Source of the DNA: Ulvibacterium sp965248315
Lineage (GTDB): Bacteria > Bacteroidota > Bacteroidia > Flavobacteriales > Flavobacteriaceae
Assembly (NCBI RefSeq): GCF_965248315.1
Contig: NZ_CBDFIX010000002.1
Location: forward strand, 2,108,001-2,172,000
DNA: 64,000 bases
Direction of reading: 5' to 3'
Shown here: positions 43,308 to 51,418 of the stretch, piece by piece
How the letters are laid out: each line of letters opens with the position of its first letter
How positions within the stretch are numbered: the first letter of the stretch is position 1
Notes under the pieces: generated by a model
What the model was told of the DNA's origin: nothing
What the model saw: the letters and a program-made list of their open reading frames with translations, nothing else
Databases searched by the model: none
Program-made: the position numbers and the translations under genes

Positions 43308-44303
43308 ATGAAAAAGCACCTCAAATCAAAAAGTATTCTTTTCCTTTTCTTGGTCGCGCTTATGGCTGCGTCCTGTTTAAGTGATGACAATGGTGGTATT
43401 CAAAGACCTCCAGAAAATATTGCTGATCTAGTTAAGACTATAGACGATTTATCGCTTTTGGAGTCGGCTTTGGAAAGAGCAGATTTGGTTTCCAGTTTAG
43501 AGGAATTGGGCTCTTTTACGCTCTTGGCACCTAATAATGCAGCTCTTACTACATTTTTGGAGGACAATGATTTTGCCGATATAGATGCCATACCCGTGGA
43601 TGTTCTAAGGCAGGTCTTGTTAAACCATCTATTAGTCGGAGAGTTCCGCTCAACCAACCTAATAGATGTATCAGGGTACGTAAGAACATTTGCCGAAGCA
43701 CCGGTAGCGGAGAACAGAATGAGTATGTACGTAGATGGAACGGACGGCATTGGTTTCAACAATGTGGCAAAAGTAGCTCCAGGAGGCAGGGATATTGCAG
43801 CTTCCAATGGCTCTATACATATTGTTGACGGGGTGATTGGGCTACCCACTTTGGCAACTTTTGTATTGGCGGATTCCAGTTTCAGGGAGTTGGAAACAGC
43901 CCTGACTTCGGCTACTCCTTCTGTGGATTACATTACAGTATTGTCGGATACGGGCTTACTTACTTTATTTGCACCATTGGATACGGCTTTTGACGCACTT
44001 TTATCTAGTAATCCGGATTGGAATTCCCTAGAAGACATAGATGAAGACTTGTTGAATTCGGTATTGGCACATCATGTTATTGGAGGAGCCAATATTGTCT
44101 CAACGGATATAGAGAACAATGAAGAATCCCCGTCTACCCTTGAAGGAGACACCCTTACCTTTACAGTAACCGGCAACAATGCTATATTGATTACCGATGG
44201 TAGCGGTAATACCGATACTACCATCACCGCGACTGACATTCAGGGTTCAAACGGAGTACTGCATGTCATTAATAGGGTAATGATTCCAAATACCGAAAAC
44301 TAG
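43308..44303 (+). CDS. Fasciclin (FAS1) domain lipoprotein, two domains
   Basis: A 331-residue lipoprotein: the leader ends MAASC with lipid Cys23. It carries two FAS1 domains, about residues 38-180 and 185-330. The first has the H1 motif SFTLLAPNNAALTTFL and the H2-like GSIHIVDGVIGLP. The second has LLTLFAPLDTAFDALL and NGVLHVINRVMIP. The central YH-type regions read LLNHLLVGEFR and VLAHHVIGGANI. FAS1 proteins act in cell adhesion and matrix binding, and here it would sit on the envelope surface. It is a single gene preceded by a 229-base AT-rich gap and followed by a terminator. Confidence 0.92.
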   Translation: MKKHLKSKSILFLFLVALMAASCLSDDNGGIQRPPENIADLVKTIDDLSLLESALERADLVSSLEELGSFTLLAPNNAALTTFLEDNDFADIDAIPVDVLRQVLLNHLLVGEFRSTNLIDVSGYVRTFAEAPVAENRMSMYVDGTDGIGFNNVAKVAPGGRDIAASNGSIHIVDGVIGLPTLATFVLADSSFRELETALTSATPSVDYITVLSDTGLLTLFAPLDTAFDALLSSNPDWNSLEDIDEDLLNSVLAHHVIGGANIVSTDIENNEESPSTLEGDTLTFTVTGNNAILITDGSGNTDTTITATDIQGSNGVLHVINRVMIPNTEN

Positions 44304-44328
44304 GATACTCTTAAAAGGAAGAAAGTAC

Positions 44329-44353
44329 AAGGGACGCCTTAGGGGTGTCCCTT
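44329..44353. terminator. Bidirectional terminator between FAS1 and HEAT-repeat genes
   Basis: Stem AAGGGACGCC/GGTGTCCCTT (one G-T pair) with a 5-base loop; it touches the stop codon of the minus-strand gene. Confidence 0.75.
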
Positions 44354-45111
44354 CAATTAAAATTTTCATTTATATAGGTTATGGTCTGCTGTTGGGATAA
44401 AAAAGCAAAGTTTTTATAGCGATGATGAACATCCACTATTTCGTCCAAGGCCAATTTTACGAGCTCCGTATTATCCCATGATTTCAATGTGCCTACTACG
44501 GTTTCCAGACACCCCTTCTTGTAGGCAATTTGCCCAAGTACATGGATAAGCGTATTTCGGACACGAGAGGTTTCATCATGCTGTAGCTTTTCCAACAAGG
44601 GTAGCACATCTTGTGGATGGGTACGTCCTCTTAACTCGATGCCATGACAAATTTCCCGCCGTATTTCCTTGTCCGGGTGTTCGAGGTATTCTTTTGCCCA
44701 TTTAAGTATGGGTATGGGATTCTTTGCTCCCATTTTCTTTAAGGAACCTATTACCGCATTTCGTACGGAATGGTGGTTATCAAATAAACCTATATCAAAA
44801 AAATACCGTACTATTTCAAAGTTTAGCATCCCGATTTCCCCTGCGGCATTTATGGTCGTTTGCCTCACCTTAGGACTATCGGACTTCAACAATGTATCAA
44901 GGATTTTCAGGATTTCTGCCTGTTTTTTTTCAGTAGTCTTATATAACTTACCAATGGACAGATATGCTGTTTTCCTAATATAAGTATCCTCATCTGAGAA
45001 ATAAGTGCGAATCCCGTTCAATTGATAATTGGAAACGGCTTCGAAAATTTCCTTGTAGATGGTGTCCACCAATTGGGTGCGTTCCGATTTGGATAAATCA
45101 TAAAAACCCAT
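44353..45111 (-). CDS. HEAT-repeat protein (252 aa)
   Basis: A soluble protein of 252 residues made of helical pairs. Repeats are visible as DEDTYIRKTAYLSIGKLY, DSPKVRQTTINAAGEIG, NHHSVRNAVIGSLKKMG, PDKEIRREICHGIELRG and DETSRVRNTLIHVLGQIA, each with the Asp-X-(V/I)-R turn typical of HEAT or PBS-lyase-like repeats. It has no signal peptide. Some relatives are DNA-alkylation-repair-like, others are scaffolds; nothing here decides between them. Rho ends 82 bases upstream on the same strand with a terminator between. Confidence 0.8.
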   Translation of the reverse strand: MGFYDLSKSERTQLVDTIYKEIFEAVSNYQLNGIRTYFSDEDTYIRKTAYLSIGKLYKTTEKKQAEILKILDTLLKSDSPKVRQTTINAAGEIGMLNFEIVRYFFDIGLFDNHHSVRNAVIGSLKKMGAKNPIPILKWAKEYLEHPDKEIRREICHGIELRGRTHPQDVLPLLEKLQHDETSRVRNTLIHVLGQIAYKKGCLETVVGTLKSWDNTELVKLALDEIVDVHHRYKNFAFLSQQQTITYINENFN

Positions 45112-45142
45112 GCCAACTTATTTAATCCACTTAATTTACAAA

Positions 45143-45172
45143 CAAAAAACCCGATGACATGCGCCATCGGGT
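45143..45172 (-). terminator. Intrinsic terminator of rho
   Basis: Stem ACCCGATG/CATCGGGT with an 8-base loop; on the minus strand it is followed by a T-run. It lies 22 bases after the rho stop. Confidence 0.85.
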
Positions 45173-45193
45173 CTAATCTTTTCAACTAAAAGC

Positions 45194-46756
45194 CTATTGG
45201 TTCATGGTCATCAAGAACTCCTCGTTGTTCTTGGTCTGCTTTATACGCTGTTCCAAAAATTCCATAGCTTCAATAGGATTCATGTCCGCTAGATATTTAC
45301 GTAAGATCCACATGCGCTGAATGGAGTTTTCGTCCAATAAAAGATCATCCCTTCGGGTAGAAGAGGAAACCAAATCTATAGCCGGGAATATCCTACGGTT
45401 GGAAATACGCCTATCCAATTGCAGTTCCATATTACCTGTGCCCTTGAATTCCTCAAAGATCACTTCGTCCATCTTAGATCCCGTTTCCGTTAGGGCCGTG
45501 GCAATGATAGATAGAGATCCTCCTCCCTCAATATTACGGGCAGCTCCAAAGAAACGTTTGGGTTTGTGCAATGCATTGGCATCCACACCACCACTCAATA
45601 CCTTTCCAGAAGCAGGTTGTACCGTGTTATAGGCACGCGCCAAGCGGGTAATAGAATCTAAAAGTATCACAACATCATGCCCACATTCTACCAAACGCTT
45701 TGCTTTTTCCAGCACAATATTGGCCACGCGCACGTGTTCCGTAGCTTCCTTATCAAAGGTAGAAGCCACCACTTCGCCCTGTACGTTACGTTGCATATCG
45801 GTAACTTCCTCGGGTCGTTCATCTATAAGTAATATGATTTGATATACTTCCGGATGGTTCGCGGCTATGGCATTGGCTATATCCTTGAGCAACATGGTTT
45901 TCCCAGTTTTGGGTTGGGATACGATCATACCGCGCTGCCCTTTGCCTATTGGGGAGAACAAGTCTATGATACGCGTGGAAATGTTGCTTTGTCGTTCGGC
46001 CAATTTGAATTTTTCCTGCGGGAACAAAGGGGTCAGGTGCTCAAAGGAAACCCGATCGCGGACCACTTGTGGGTCTATACCATTGATTTTGTTTACCTTG
46101 ATCAAGGGGAAGTATTTTTCTCCTTCTTTTGGTGGGCGGACATTTCCTAAAACAGTATCTCCCGTCTTGAGACCGAATAATCGTATTTGCGATTGTGAAA
46201 CATAAATATCGTCCGGGGAGGATAAATAGTTATAGTCCGAAGATCTTAGAAAACCGTAACCATCCTGCATAATGTCCAAAACCCCTTCGCTTTCAATAAT
46301 ACTATCAAATTCGAATTCGGGCTCTTTGTACCTGTTTTTCAGGTCCTTGTCAAAATTGCTAGTCCGTTTATCCTGGCCGTTTTTTTGATGGTGCGGGTTC
46401 TTTTTGTTTTGATTTTTATGTTGAGGAGCTCCTTTTTGTTGATCCTTTCTGGGTTGATTGCTATTCTTGTTTCTTTGTGGATTTTCGTGCTTGGTGTTCT
46501 CCGAAGAATTTTGAGGCGAATTCGATTGCTGCTCTTCTTTTGGTTTTTCTTGGGATACCCGCGCCCTTTTTGGTTTTTCGGCAGGGGCCGCTGCAGCAAC
46601 TTCAGCAGTGGCTTTAGGATTGGAAGCTTGTAGGTCTAGGATTTGGTAGACCAAATCCAATTTTTTTAAAGTCTTAAATTTAGGTACGTTAAGTCCTTTT
46701 GCAATTTCCTGAAGCTCAGGAAGCTTTTTCGATTTTAAATCTGAAATCTCAAACAT
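45194..46756 (-). CDS. rho: Transcription termination factor Rho with long disordered insertion
   Basis: A hexameric RNA-dependent ATPase that ends transcription. At 520 residues it is about 100 longer than E. coli Rho. Residues 1-43 are the Rho_N helix bundle. Residues 44-147 form a low-complexity region rich in Asn, Gln, Lys and Pro. The RNA-binding domain follows (GVLDIMQDGYGFLRS, about 158-172), then the ATPase with Walker A PKTGKT at 282-287, VILLDSITRLARAYN and the Q/R-loop region. Insertions of this sort are known in Bacteroidota Rho. It is transcribed away from the DUF4293 gene. Confidence 0.95.
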   Translation of the reverse strand: MFEISDLKSKKLPELQEIAKGLNVPKFKTLKKLDLVYQILDLQASNPKATAEVAAAAPAEKPKRARVSQEKPKEEQQSNSPQNSSENTKHENPQRNKNSNQPRKDQQKGAPQHKNQNKKNPHHQKNGQDKRTSNFDKDLKNRYKEPEFEFDSIIESEGVLDIMQDGYGFLRSSDYNYLSSPDDIYVSQSQIRLFGLKTGDTVLGNVRPPKEGEKYFPLIKVNKINGIDPQVVRDRVSFEHLTPLFPQEKFKLAERQSNISTRIIDLFSPIGKGQRGMIVSQPKTGKTMLLKDIANAIAANHPEVYQIILLIDERPEEVTDMQRNVQGEVVASTFDKEATEHVRVANIVLEKAKRLVECGHDVVILLDSITRLARAYNTVQPASGKVLSGGVDANALHKPKRFFGAARNIEGGGSLSIIATALTETGSKMDEVIFEEFKGTGNMELQLDRRISNRRIFPAIDLVSSSTRRDDLLLDENSIQRMWILRKYLADMNPIEAMEFLEQRIKQTKNNEEFLMTMNQ

Positions 46757-46919
46757 TAAGTAAAGTATAAATTATACGTTTTAGAATGGTAGCAAGAAGT
46801 GTATTGTTATCTGGGTATTACTCGGGAAAGATTTCCCTGCAGGTAAGTGCTATAACTAATAACGCCACAATAATACAAATTATTTTCAACAATTGAGGGA
46901 TAAATTTTAAAAAGACCCT

Positions 46920-46927
46920 TATTTTTG
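46920..46927 (+). promoter_or_regulatory. -7 promoter element TATTTTTG for the DUF4293 gene
   Basis: An exact TAnnTTTG match; the predicted transcript would start near 46934, about 17 bases before the ATG at 46951. A TTG lies 24 bases upstream, slightly far. Confidence 0.5.
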
Positions 46928-46950
46928 CAGTCCGTAATACGGTAATGGCA

Positions 46951-47361
46951 ATGATACAACGTATACAGACTGTTTATCTTTTTGTCGTAGTGCTTTTGGG
47001 AGCTGTCTTGCCTTTTTGGGCAAATCTTTGGTCGGACGGTGAAGGAAATGAAATATTTGCTAGGAACGAAGTATGGATTTCCTTGGTTTTCTATGGTTCT
47101 TCCATCTTAGCAGTAGTAGCTATATTGCTTTTTAAAAATAGAAAGAATCAATTTGTAGTAAACAGATTGAATATAATATTGAATCTTTTTTTACTGGGAT
47201 TTTTCGTGTATCGATCGCTAAACTTATCCGGAGAGACCGTTGTCTCGGAGAAGGGTATTGGGATGTTGATTCCTGTATTTTCTATCGTTTTTCTGGTTCT
47301 GGCCAACAGGGCCATCAAAAAGGATGAAGATCTTGTAAAATCTGTAGATCGTTTACGTTGA
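46951..47361 (+). CDS. DUF4293 membrane protein
   Basis: A 136-residue membrane protein with about four hydrophobic helices (near residues 8-28, 42-60, 68-88 and 104-122). It begins MIQRIQTVYLF, the usual start of DUF4293 proteins, which are restricted to Bacteroidota; an ATG two codons upstream is the alternative. The charged end NRAIKKDEDLVKSVDRLR should be cytoplasmic. The function is unknown, but the gene often sits divergent from rho, as here. A strong terminator follows. Confidence 0.88.
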   Translation: MIQRIQTVYLFVVVLLGAVLPFWANLWSDGEGNEIFARNEVWISLVFYGSSILAVVAILLFKNRKNQFVVNRLNIILNLFLLGFFVYRSLNLSGETVVSEKGIGMLIPVFSIVFLVLANRAIKKDEDLVKSVDRLR

Positions 47362-47389
47362 ACCTAACATCTTAGTAGTATTAGTGTGT

Positions 47390-47418
47390 AAGACCCTGGC
47401 TTGTTCCAGGGTCTTTTG
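47390..47418 (+). terminator. Intrinsic terminator of the DUF4293 gene
   Basis: A perfect 10-bp stem AAGACCCTGG/CCAGGGTCTT with a 6-base loop and a T-run. It may also act on the convergent AHSA1 gene. Confidence 0.9.
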
Positions 47419-47436
47419 CATATATGATTTTTTTCA

Positions 47437-47895
47437 TTAGGATTTGTTCACATAGGAGTCCAAACGGTCGAACGTGGAGCCCCAACCATTGTAAAAGCCC
47501 ATTTTTTCCTGTTGCCTGCAATATTCCTCGGTTTCATGCAGTACGTGAAAAGTAAAGTGGGTCGTATCCCCATTTTCCTCAAAATGGATATGTAATTCTA
47601 CATTCTCCGTCATAGGCTTAAAATCTGCGGAAGTCACTATCTTTTCAAATTCAACGATTTCCGAATAGACGCCTTCCGTTATAAACGTACTCCCATCCGG
47701 CATTAGCATACTATATTTCCATCGGCCGCCTACATGAAAATTGTGCTCAATCACTTCCGTTTCCATTCCCTGGGGTCCCCACCAGTGGGCAATATGTTCA
47801 GGTTGCGTCCAAGCCTGCCACACCAGGGCCAAGGGCGCTTTAAAAGTTCTTTCTATGGTCAGGGTTCGGTTTTTTGCTTCTTCCGGAATACTCAT
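47437..47895 (-). CDS. SRPBCC/AHSA1 family protein
   Basis: A 152-residue single-domain protein of the Bet v1-like SRPBCC fold, AHSA1 type. The start is TLTIERTFKAPLALVWQAWTQPEHIAHWWGP, the family hallmark, followed by EVIEHNFHVGGRWKYSML and the closing helix with GWGSTFDRLDSYV. Such proteins have a large hydrophobic pocket, and some detoxify or bind hydrophobic ligands. The start codon overlaps the end of the ArsR gene upstream by four bases, so both are translated from one transcript. The ArsR/AHSA1 pair is common and thought to be a ligand-responsive unit. Confidence 0.92.
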   Translation of the reverse strand: MSIPEEAKNRTLTIERTFKAPLALVWQAWTQPEHIAHWWGPQGMETEVIEHNFHVGGRWKYSMLMPDGSTFITEGVYSEIVEFEKIVTSADFKPMTENVELHIHFEENGDTTHFTFHVLHETEEYCRQQEKMGFYNGWGSTFDRLDSYVNKS

Positions 47896-48239
47896 TTTTT
47901 TGATTTATTGGCCTCCTCATTGGGTAGGCGGGTTTGTAATTTGGTTAAATAATCTTCAAAGGAATCCAGTTTGTCCTCCCAAAGTTTTTTGTATTGATCG
48001 ATCCATAAAAAAGCTGGGATAAGCTCTTTGGGTCGTATTTGACAATAGCGCTCCCGGCCTTGCTTGTTGATGGCAATAATTCCGCATTCCTCAAGGATTT
48101 TGAGATGTTTGGAAATGGCAGGTCGGCTTACGTCAAATCTCTCAGCAACAGAATTTATGGTAAGCGTTTCCTCCGCCAATAGCTGAATAATGTCTCTTCG
48201 TACAGGATCGGCAATGGCTTGAAAAACATCTCTTCGCAT
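47892..48239 (-). CDS. ArsR family transcriptional repressor paired with AHSA1 gene
   Basis: A winged-helix repressor of 115 residues from ATG 48239. The recognition region is RFDVSRPAISKHLKILEECGII, preceded by RRDIIQLLAEETLTINSVAE. It lacks the Cys motif of metal-sensing ArsR proteins, so it probably senses an organic ligand or acts without metal. A longer frame to 48290 would overlap the -33/-7 promoter, which forbids its use as translated start. It is autoregulated if the two palindromes in its promoter are its operators, which I consider likely. Confidence 0.9.
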   Translation of the reverse strand: MRRDVFQAIADPVRRDIIQLLAEETLTINSVAERFDVSRPAISKHLKILEECGIIAINKQGRERYCQIRPKELIPAFLWIDQYKKLWEDKLDSFEDYLTKLQTRLPNEEANKSKK

Positions 48240-48243
48240 TTTA

Positions 48244-48261
48244 TGTAACCTTTCGGTTACA
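48244..48261. promoter_or_regulatory. Operator-like palindrome 1 of the ArsR promoter
   Basis: A perfect inverted repeat, TGTAACC-TTTC-GGTTACA on the plus strand, centred on the expected start of transcription and overlapping the -7 box by two bases. Confidence 0.7.
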
Positions 48262-48290
48262 AATATATATGAAACCGTTCGGTTACGCAA
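48260..48290 (-). promoter_or_regulatory. ArsR/AHSA1 promoter (TTG-N20-TATATTTG)
   Basis: On the minus strand TTG at 48290-48288 and TATATTTG at 48267-48260 have a 20-base spacer, an excellent consensus match. The predicted transcript starts near 48253, 14 bases before ATG 48239. Confidence 0.75.
48271..48286. promoter_or_regulatory. Operator-like palindrome 2 of the ArsR promoter
   Basis: GAAACCGTTCGGTTAC in the promoter spacer matches 14 of 16 bases of palindrome 1 (less its flanks). The centre-to-centre distance is 26 bases, so bound dimers would lie about two and a half helical turns apart. Confidence 0.65.
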
Positions 48291-48338
48291 ATAGTTTCAA
48301 CAAAAAAATGGAAAGCAGTTTTTGAATGGGAGCATACG

Positions 48339-49763
48339 CTATTGTTTGCCGGATATTTTTTCTTCATGCATTAGCTTGCCATCAACATCACAATGCATAA
48401 ACTTAATAATCGGTATACCATCTTCCCGATAGACCTTGGTAGCTAAAAATCCACCTTTTACCCGCAAAAACCGATGTTCGGGTTTTACGTTGTCAGGATT
48501 CCATCCTTGGGCATGGGTATCGCTTACAGGTCCTTGGCTAAACTCCCAAAGACCCGTCTTAGGGTCCACGGAAACATATTGCCAATGCCGGTCACCATTG
48601 ATTACAAATACGTTTTGGTCCGCAAGATACTGGCGTAACCACGTGCCCTCTGTCTCAAATGAAGCATTGGAATGATTATCGAATTTACCTTTGGGGCGGT
48701 CCGGTCCCACGATTGGAGTAGGGGAAACGAGTACTTTAAAGGTGGCATCCGAGGATTGTACGGTTTTTTTGAACCAATTAATTTGTTCACGGCCCCATAT
48801 GGTCTTGTTCTTACCATCTGGAATATTGTTATCACTTCTAAATTCCCGTCCCTCTACGACCCATATCTGTAAATCCTTTCCCCAACGAAAGGTTCTATAT
48901 GGTTTCCCCATAATCGGTACCTGCTCCCTCCAAATAGAAAGTCCGTCCTCAAAAGTTAATTCCCCAAATGGAGATGAATACGGGGTTGCGTCGTCCTTTA
49001 ATAAGTCATGATCGTCCTTTTGGATGTACAAAGGCGTTGCCTTGTAGAAATCCGCTAGAGACGGCCAGGAATTCATGGCATGCCATTTATGCCTTGCCAG
49101 CGGAACCGTATAGGCCATGGGCCCGGGTTTGTCATAATACACATAATCCCCTGTTTGGCAATGAAACAATGGATCCAATTTTAACATACTATCATAAATC
49201 TTAAACCCACGTTCGGGGTTATCGTAGGACCAATAGTATTGGCATGTAGATGATGTAAACAATATGGGAACCGCTTCATTTTGGGATGGTGCAGTGGTAA
49301 ATTTGCCTTTGATATGGGTTGTTGGCGATTCTTCTTCTTTTCTTCCCTCAATAGTAATGGTATATGTGGTATTGGGTCGTAGGTTTTCAAATTTTCTTTT
49401 AATGGTAAAGTCTTTGTAGGCCGAGACGTATGTCCACTTGGTCTGGATTAAGGTATCATTGGACAGCAATCGTACTTTTACTTGACCAAAGGAGCCTTCC
49501 ACGGCCCCTTCCATATTATGTATGGAAGCAGTGTTATCAAAATCTATGGGGCTTTTAAATGGAGCCTCCTTCCGTTGGTGATGAACGGCCACAGGTTTGG
49601 ATGTTTTGCATAAGCGCGTCAATAGAACTGCCGATGTATCGGTTACTTCTCCAATTTTAAACCCTGTAGTGAAGTATACTTGATTATCAATTTCTTGGGC
49701 CTTAAGATTGTGGCAAAGCGAGGAAGTAAGGAATAGGACGAGGAGTAAAATCTTGTTTTCCAT
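48339..49763 (-). CDS. PhoD-like phosphatase / alkaline phosphatase D family protein, exported
   Basis: A 474-residue exported protein (signal peptide ends near NLKAQ). An N-terminal beta-sandwich region (FKIGEVTDTSAVLLTRL, LRPNTTYTITIEGRKEE) leads to a calcineurin-type phosphoesterase domain: HCQTGDYVYYDKPGP holds a metal-binding Asp, KDDHD is the bridging motif, and NGDRHW is the PhoD hallmark with the last His. PhoD enzymes are phosphomono- or diesterases that use iron and calcium; the substrate here is unknown. It has 186 bases of gap upstream to a phosphoesterase gene and no visible terminator. Confidence 0.87.
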   Translation of the reverse strand: MENKILLLVLFLTSSLCHNLKAQEIDNQVYFTTGFKIGEVTDTSAVLLTRLCKTSKPVAVHHQRKEAPFKSPIDFDNTASIHNMEGAVEGSFGQVKVRLLSNDTLIQTKWTYVSAYKDFTIKRKFENLRPNTTYTITIEGRKEEESPTTHIKGKFTTAPSQNEAVPILFTSSTCQYYWSYDNPERGFKIYDSMLKLDPLFHCQTGDYVYYDKPGPMAYTVPLARHKWHAMNSWPSLADFYKATPLYIQKDDHDLLKDDATPYSSPFGELTFEDGLSIWREQVPIMGKPYRTFRWGKDLQIWVVEGREFRSDNNIPDGKNKTIWGREQINWFKKTVQSSDATFKVLVSPTPIVGPDRPKGKFDNHSNASFETEGTWLRQYLADQNVFVINGDRHWQYVSVDPKTGLWEFSQGPVSDTHAQGWNPDNVKPEHRFLRVKGGFLATKVYREDGIPIIKFMHCDVDGKLMHEEKISGKQ

Positions 49764-49949
49764 TTTGACAGTATGCGAATATCGTTCTATGATTTGTTGT
49801 TCAGAATAGTACTTTTAAATGCTTAAAAGGCCCGAAAAATTCTTAAAAGTGTTGTTTCCCAAAATCTCTTTTAGGCGAAATATAGGAACATTTCGAGATG
49901 CAATTATTAGTATTATTTCAATATCAAAATCCTTAAAACTAAACCAAAT

Positions 49950-50444
49950 CTACCGCTTGCCCAATTCTACCACCTCCAGATCCTTGATATTGTCCCCATC
50001 TATTACAAAACGCAACATGGTCCGTACCTGATGAAAGCCATGTCTTCCACAAGCCCCGGGGTTCATATGGAGCACGCCAAGCGTTTTGTCCATCATTACC
50101 TTTAGGATATGAGAATGCCCGCAGATGAACAATTTAGGAGGTTTTTCCAAGATTTTCTTTCGCGTTCTAGGATTATATTTTGGGGGATACCCTCCAATAT
50201 GGGTCATGTATACATCTACTCCTTCACATTTAAATCGATTATCCAGAGGAAATTCCTTTTGGATTGTTGAATCGTCAATATTGCCATAGACTGCTCTTAG
50301 CGGTCTTAACTGGGTCAGGGTATCCGTTATCTTTAGATTTCCAATGTCTCCTGCGTGCCAAACTTCATCGGCCTGTGCCACATACTTCAAAATAGTAGCG
50401 TCCATATGGCCATGGGTATCCGAAAGTAGTAATATTCTTTTCAT
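49950..50444 (-). CDS. Metallophosphoesterase (YfcE/MJ0936-like)
   Basis: A 164-residue cytoplasmic calcineurin-like phosphoesterase of the YfcE type. Metal ligands are visible as SDTHGH (Asp9, His11), HAGDIG, YGNID, MTHIGG and GHSH (118-121 approximately). This is the minimal metallophosphoesterase set with two metals. Relatives hydrolyse phosphodiesters, and E. coli YfcE also acts on bis(p-nitrophenyl) phosphate. Physiological substrate unknown. It stands opposite truA with a 200-base gap that holds a REP-like element. Confidence 0.92.
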   Translation of the reverse strand: MKRILLLSDTHGHMDATILKYVAQADEVWHAGDIGNLKITDTLTQLRPLRAVYGNIDDSTIQKEFPLDNRFKCEGVDVYMTHIGGYPPKYNPRTRKKILEKPPKLFICGHSHILKVMMDKTLGVLHMNPGACGRHGFHQVRTMLRFVIDGDNIKDLEVVELGKR

Positions 50445-50494
50445 CCTTCGGGTTTAATCGATGATACGTTTAAGATTCCTTTTTCTACATTTGG

Positions 50495-50515
50495 ACCCTG
50501 AGCATGTCGAAGGGT
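50495..50515. repeat. REP-like 21-mer, copy 2
   Basis: ACCCTGAGCATGTCGAAGGGT shares 19 of 21 bases with the element at 17094-17114. It lies alone in the 200-base gap between the phosphoesterase and truA genes, where no ORF is expected. Confidence 0.6.
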
Positions 50516-50644
50516 ATCGGAGAGCAATAAAATTTTTGTCATTTTTAGCGTTTGCGGGATTTTGGAATAATCGGATAATTCAGACCAAACCTTGGTATCC
50601 TGTAAGAACCTTTATATTTACCATCACAAAACTAGTATATCCCT

Positions 50645-51418
50645 TTGAGATATTTTGTTCAATTCTCATACTTCGGTAAGTCGTATCACGGTTGGCAAAA
50701 TCAGCCGAATGCCATTACCGTACAACAGGTTTTGGAAGAGGCTTTTTCCACGATCCTGAGACACCCCATAGAACTTGTAGGCGCCGGGCGTACCGATACA
50801 GGTGTCCATGCGCGACAAATGTTCGCACATTTTGATACGGAGCCCATAGCTAACCCTGCGCAATTAACGCATCGACTAAATGCATATTTACCAGCGGATA
50901 TTGCCGTACAGCAAATCTTTGAGGTGCCCTCCAATGCCCATGCTCGTTTTGATGCCCTATCCCGAACCTACGTATATTGGGTCGTTCAGGAAAAGAACCC
51001 ATTTTATGCGGATTCAGCCTATTATCTAAGACATCCTTTGGCTATTGGGCCTATGAACGAAGCCGCCAACTTATTGTTGGAACATCAGGACTTTGAATGT
51101 TTTTCCAAGTCCAATACGGATGTAAAAACTTATTTGTGCAACATCAAGGAAGCTTTCTGGCAGGATACAAACGACAAACTGATTTTTACCATCACCGCCA
51201 ATCGCTTTTTGCGGAATATGGTACGGGCCATAGTAGGGACGCTGTTGGAAGTAGGTATGGAGCGATGGACGGTAGACGATGTTAATACTATCCTAAAAAG
51301 TGGAGATCGACAAAAAGCGGGCCCTTCCGTCCCTGCAAAAGGATTATATTTGACCACCATTGGCTATCCAAATACGATTGTAAGTACCCATGAACCAAGA
51401 TTCGGGAAAAGCGTTTGA
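50645..51418 (+). CDS. truA: tRNA pseudouridine synthase A
   Basis: It converts U38-U40 of tRNA anticodon arms to pseudouridine. The 257-residue length is normal. The catalytic aspartate is Asp51 in GAGRTDTGVHARQ. Other hallmarks are RYFVQFSYFGKSYHGWQNQP at the start, AHARFDALSRTYVYWV, FECFSKSNTDVKTY and RFLRNMVRAIVGTL near the end. The start is TTG 50645: the upstream stop at 50633 leaves no ATG in frame that keeps the conserved N-terminus. The last 29 bases overlap the start of the ABC exporter gene, so translation of the two is likely coupled. Confidence 0.95.
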   Translation: MRYFVQFSYFGKSYHGWQNQPNAITVQQVLEEAFSTILRHPIELVGAGRTDTGVHARQMFAHFDTEPIANPAQLTHRLNAYLPADIAVQQIFEVPSNAHARFDALSRTYVYWVVQEKNPFYADSAYYLRHPLAIGPMNEAANLLLEHQDFECFSKSNTDVKTYLCNIKEAFWQDTNDKLIFTITANRFLRNMVRAIVGTLLEVGMERWTVDDVNTILKSGDRQKAGPSVPAKGLYLTTIGYPNTIVSTHEPRFGKSV

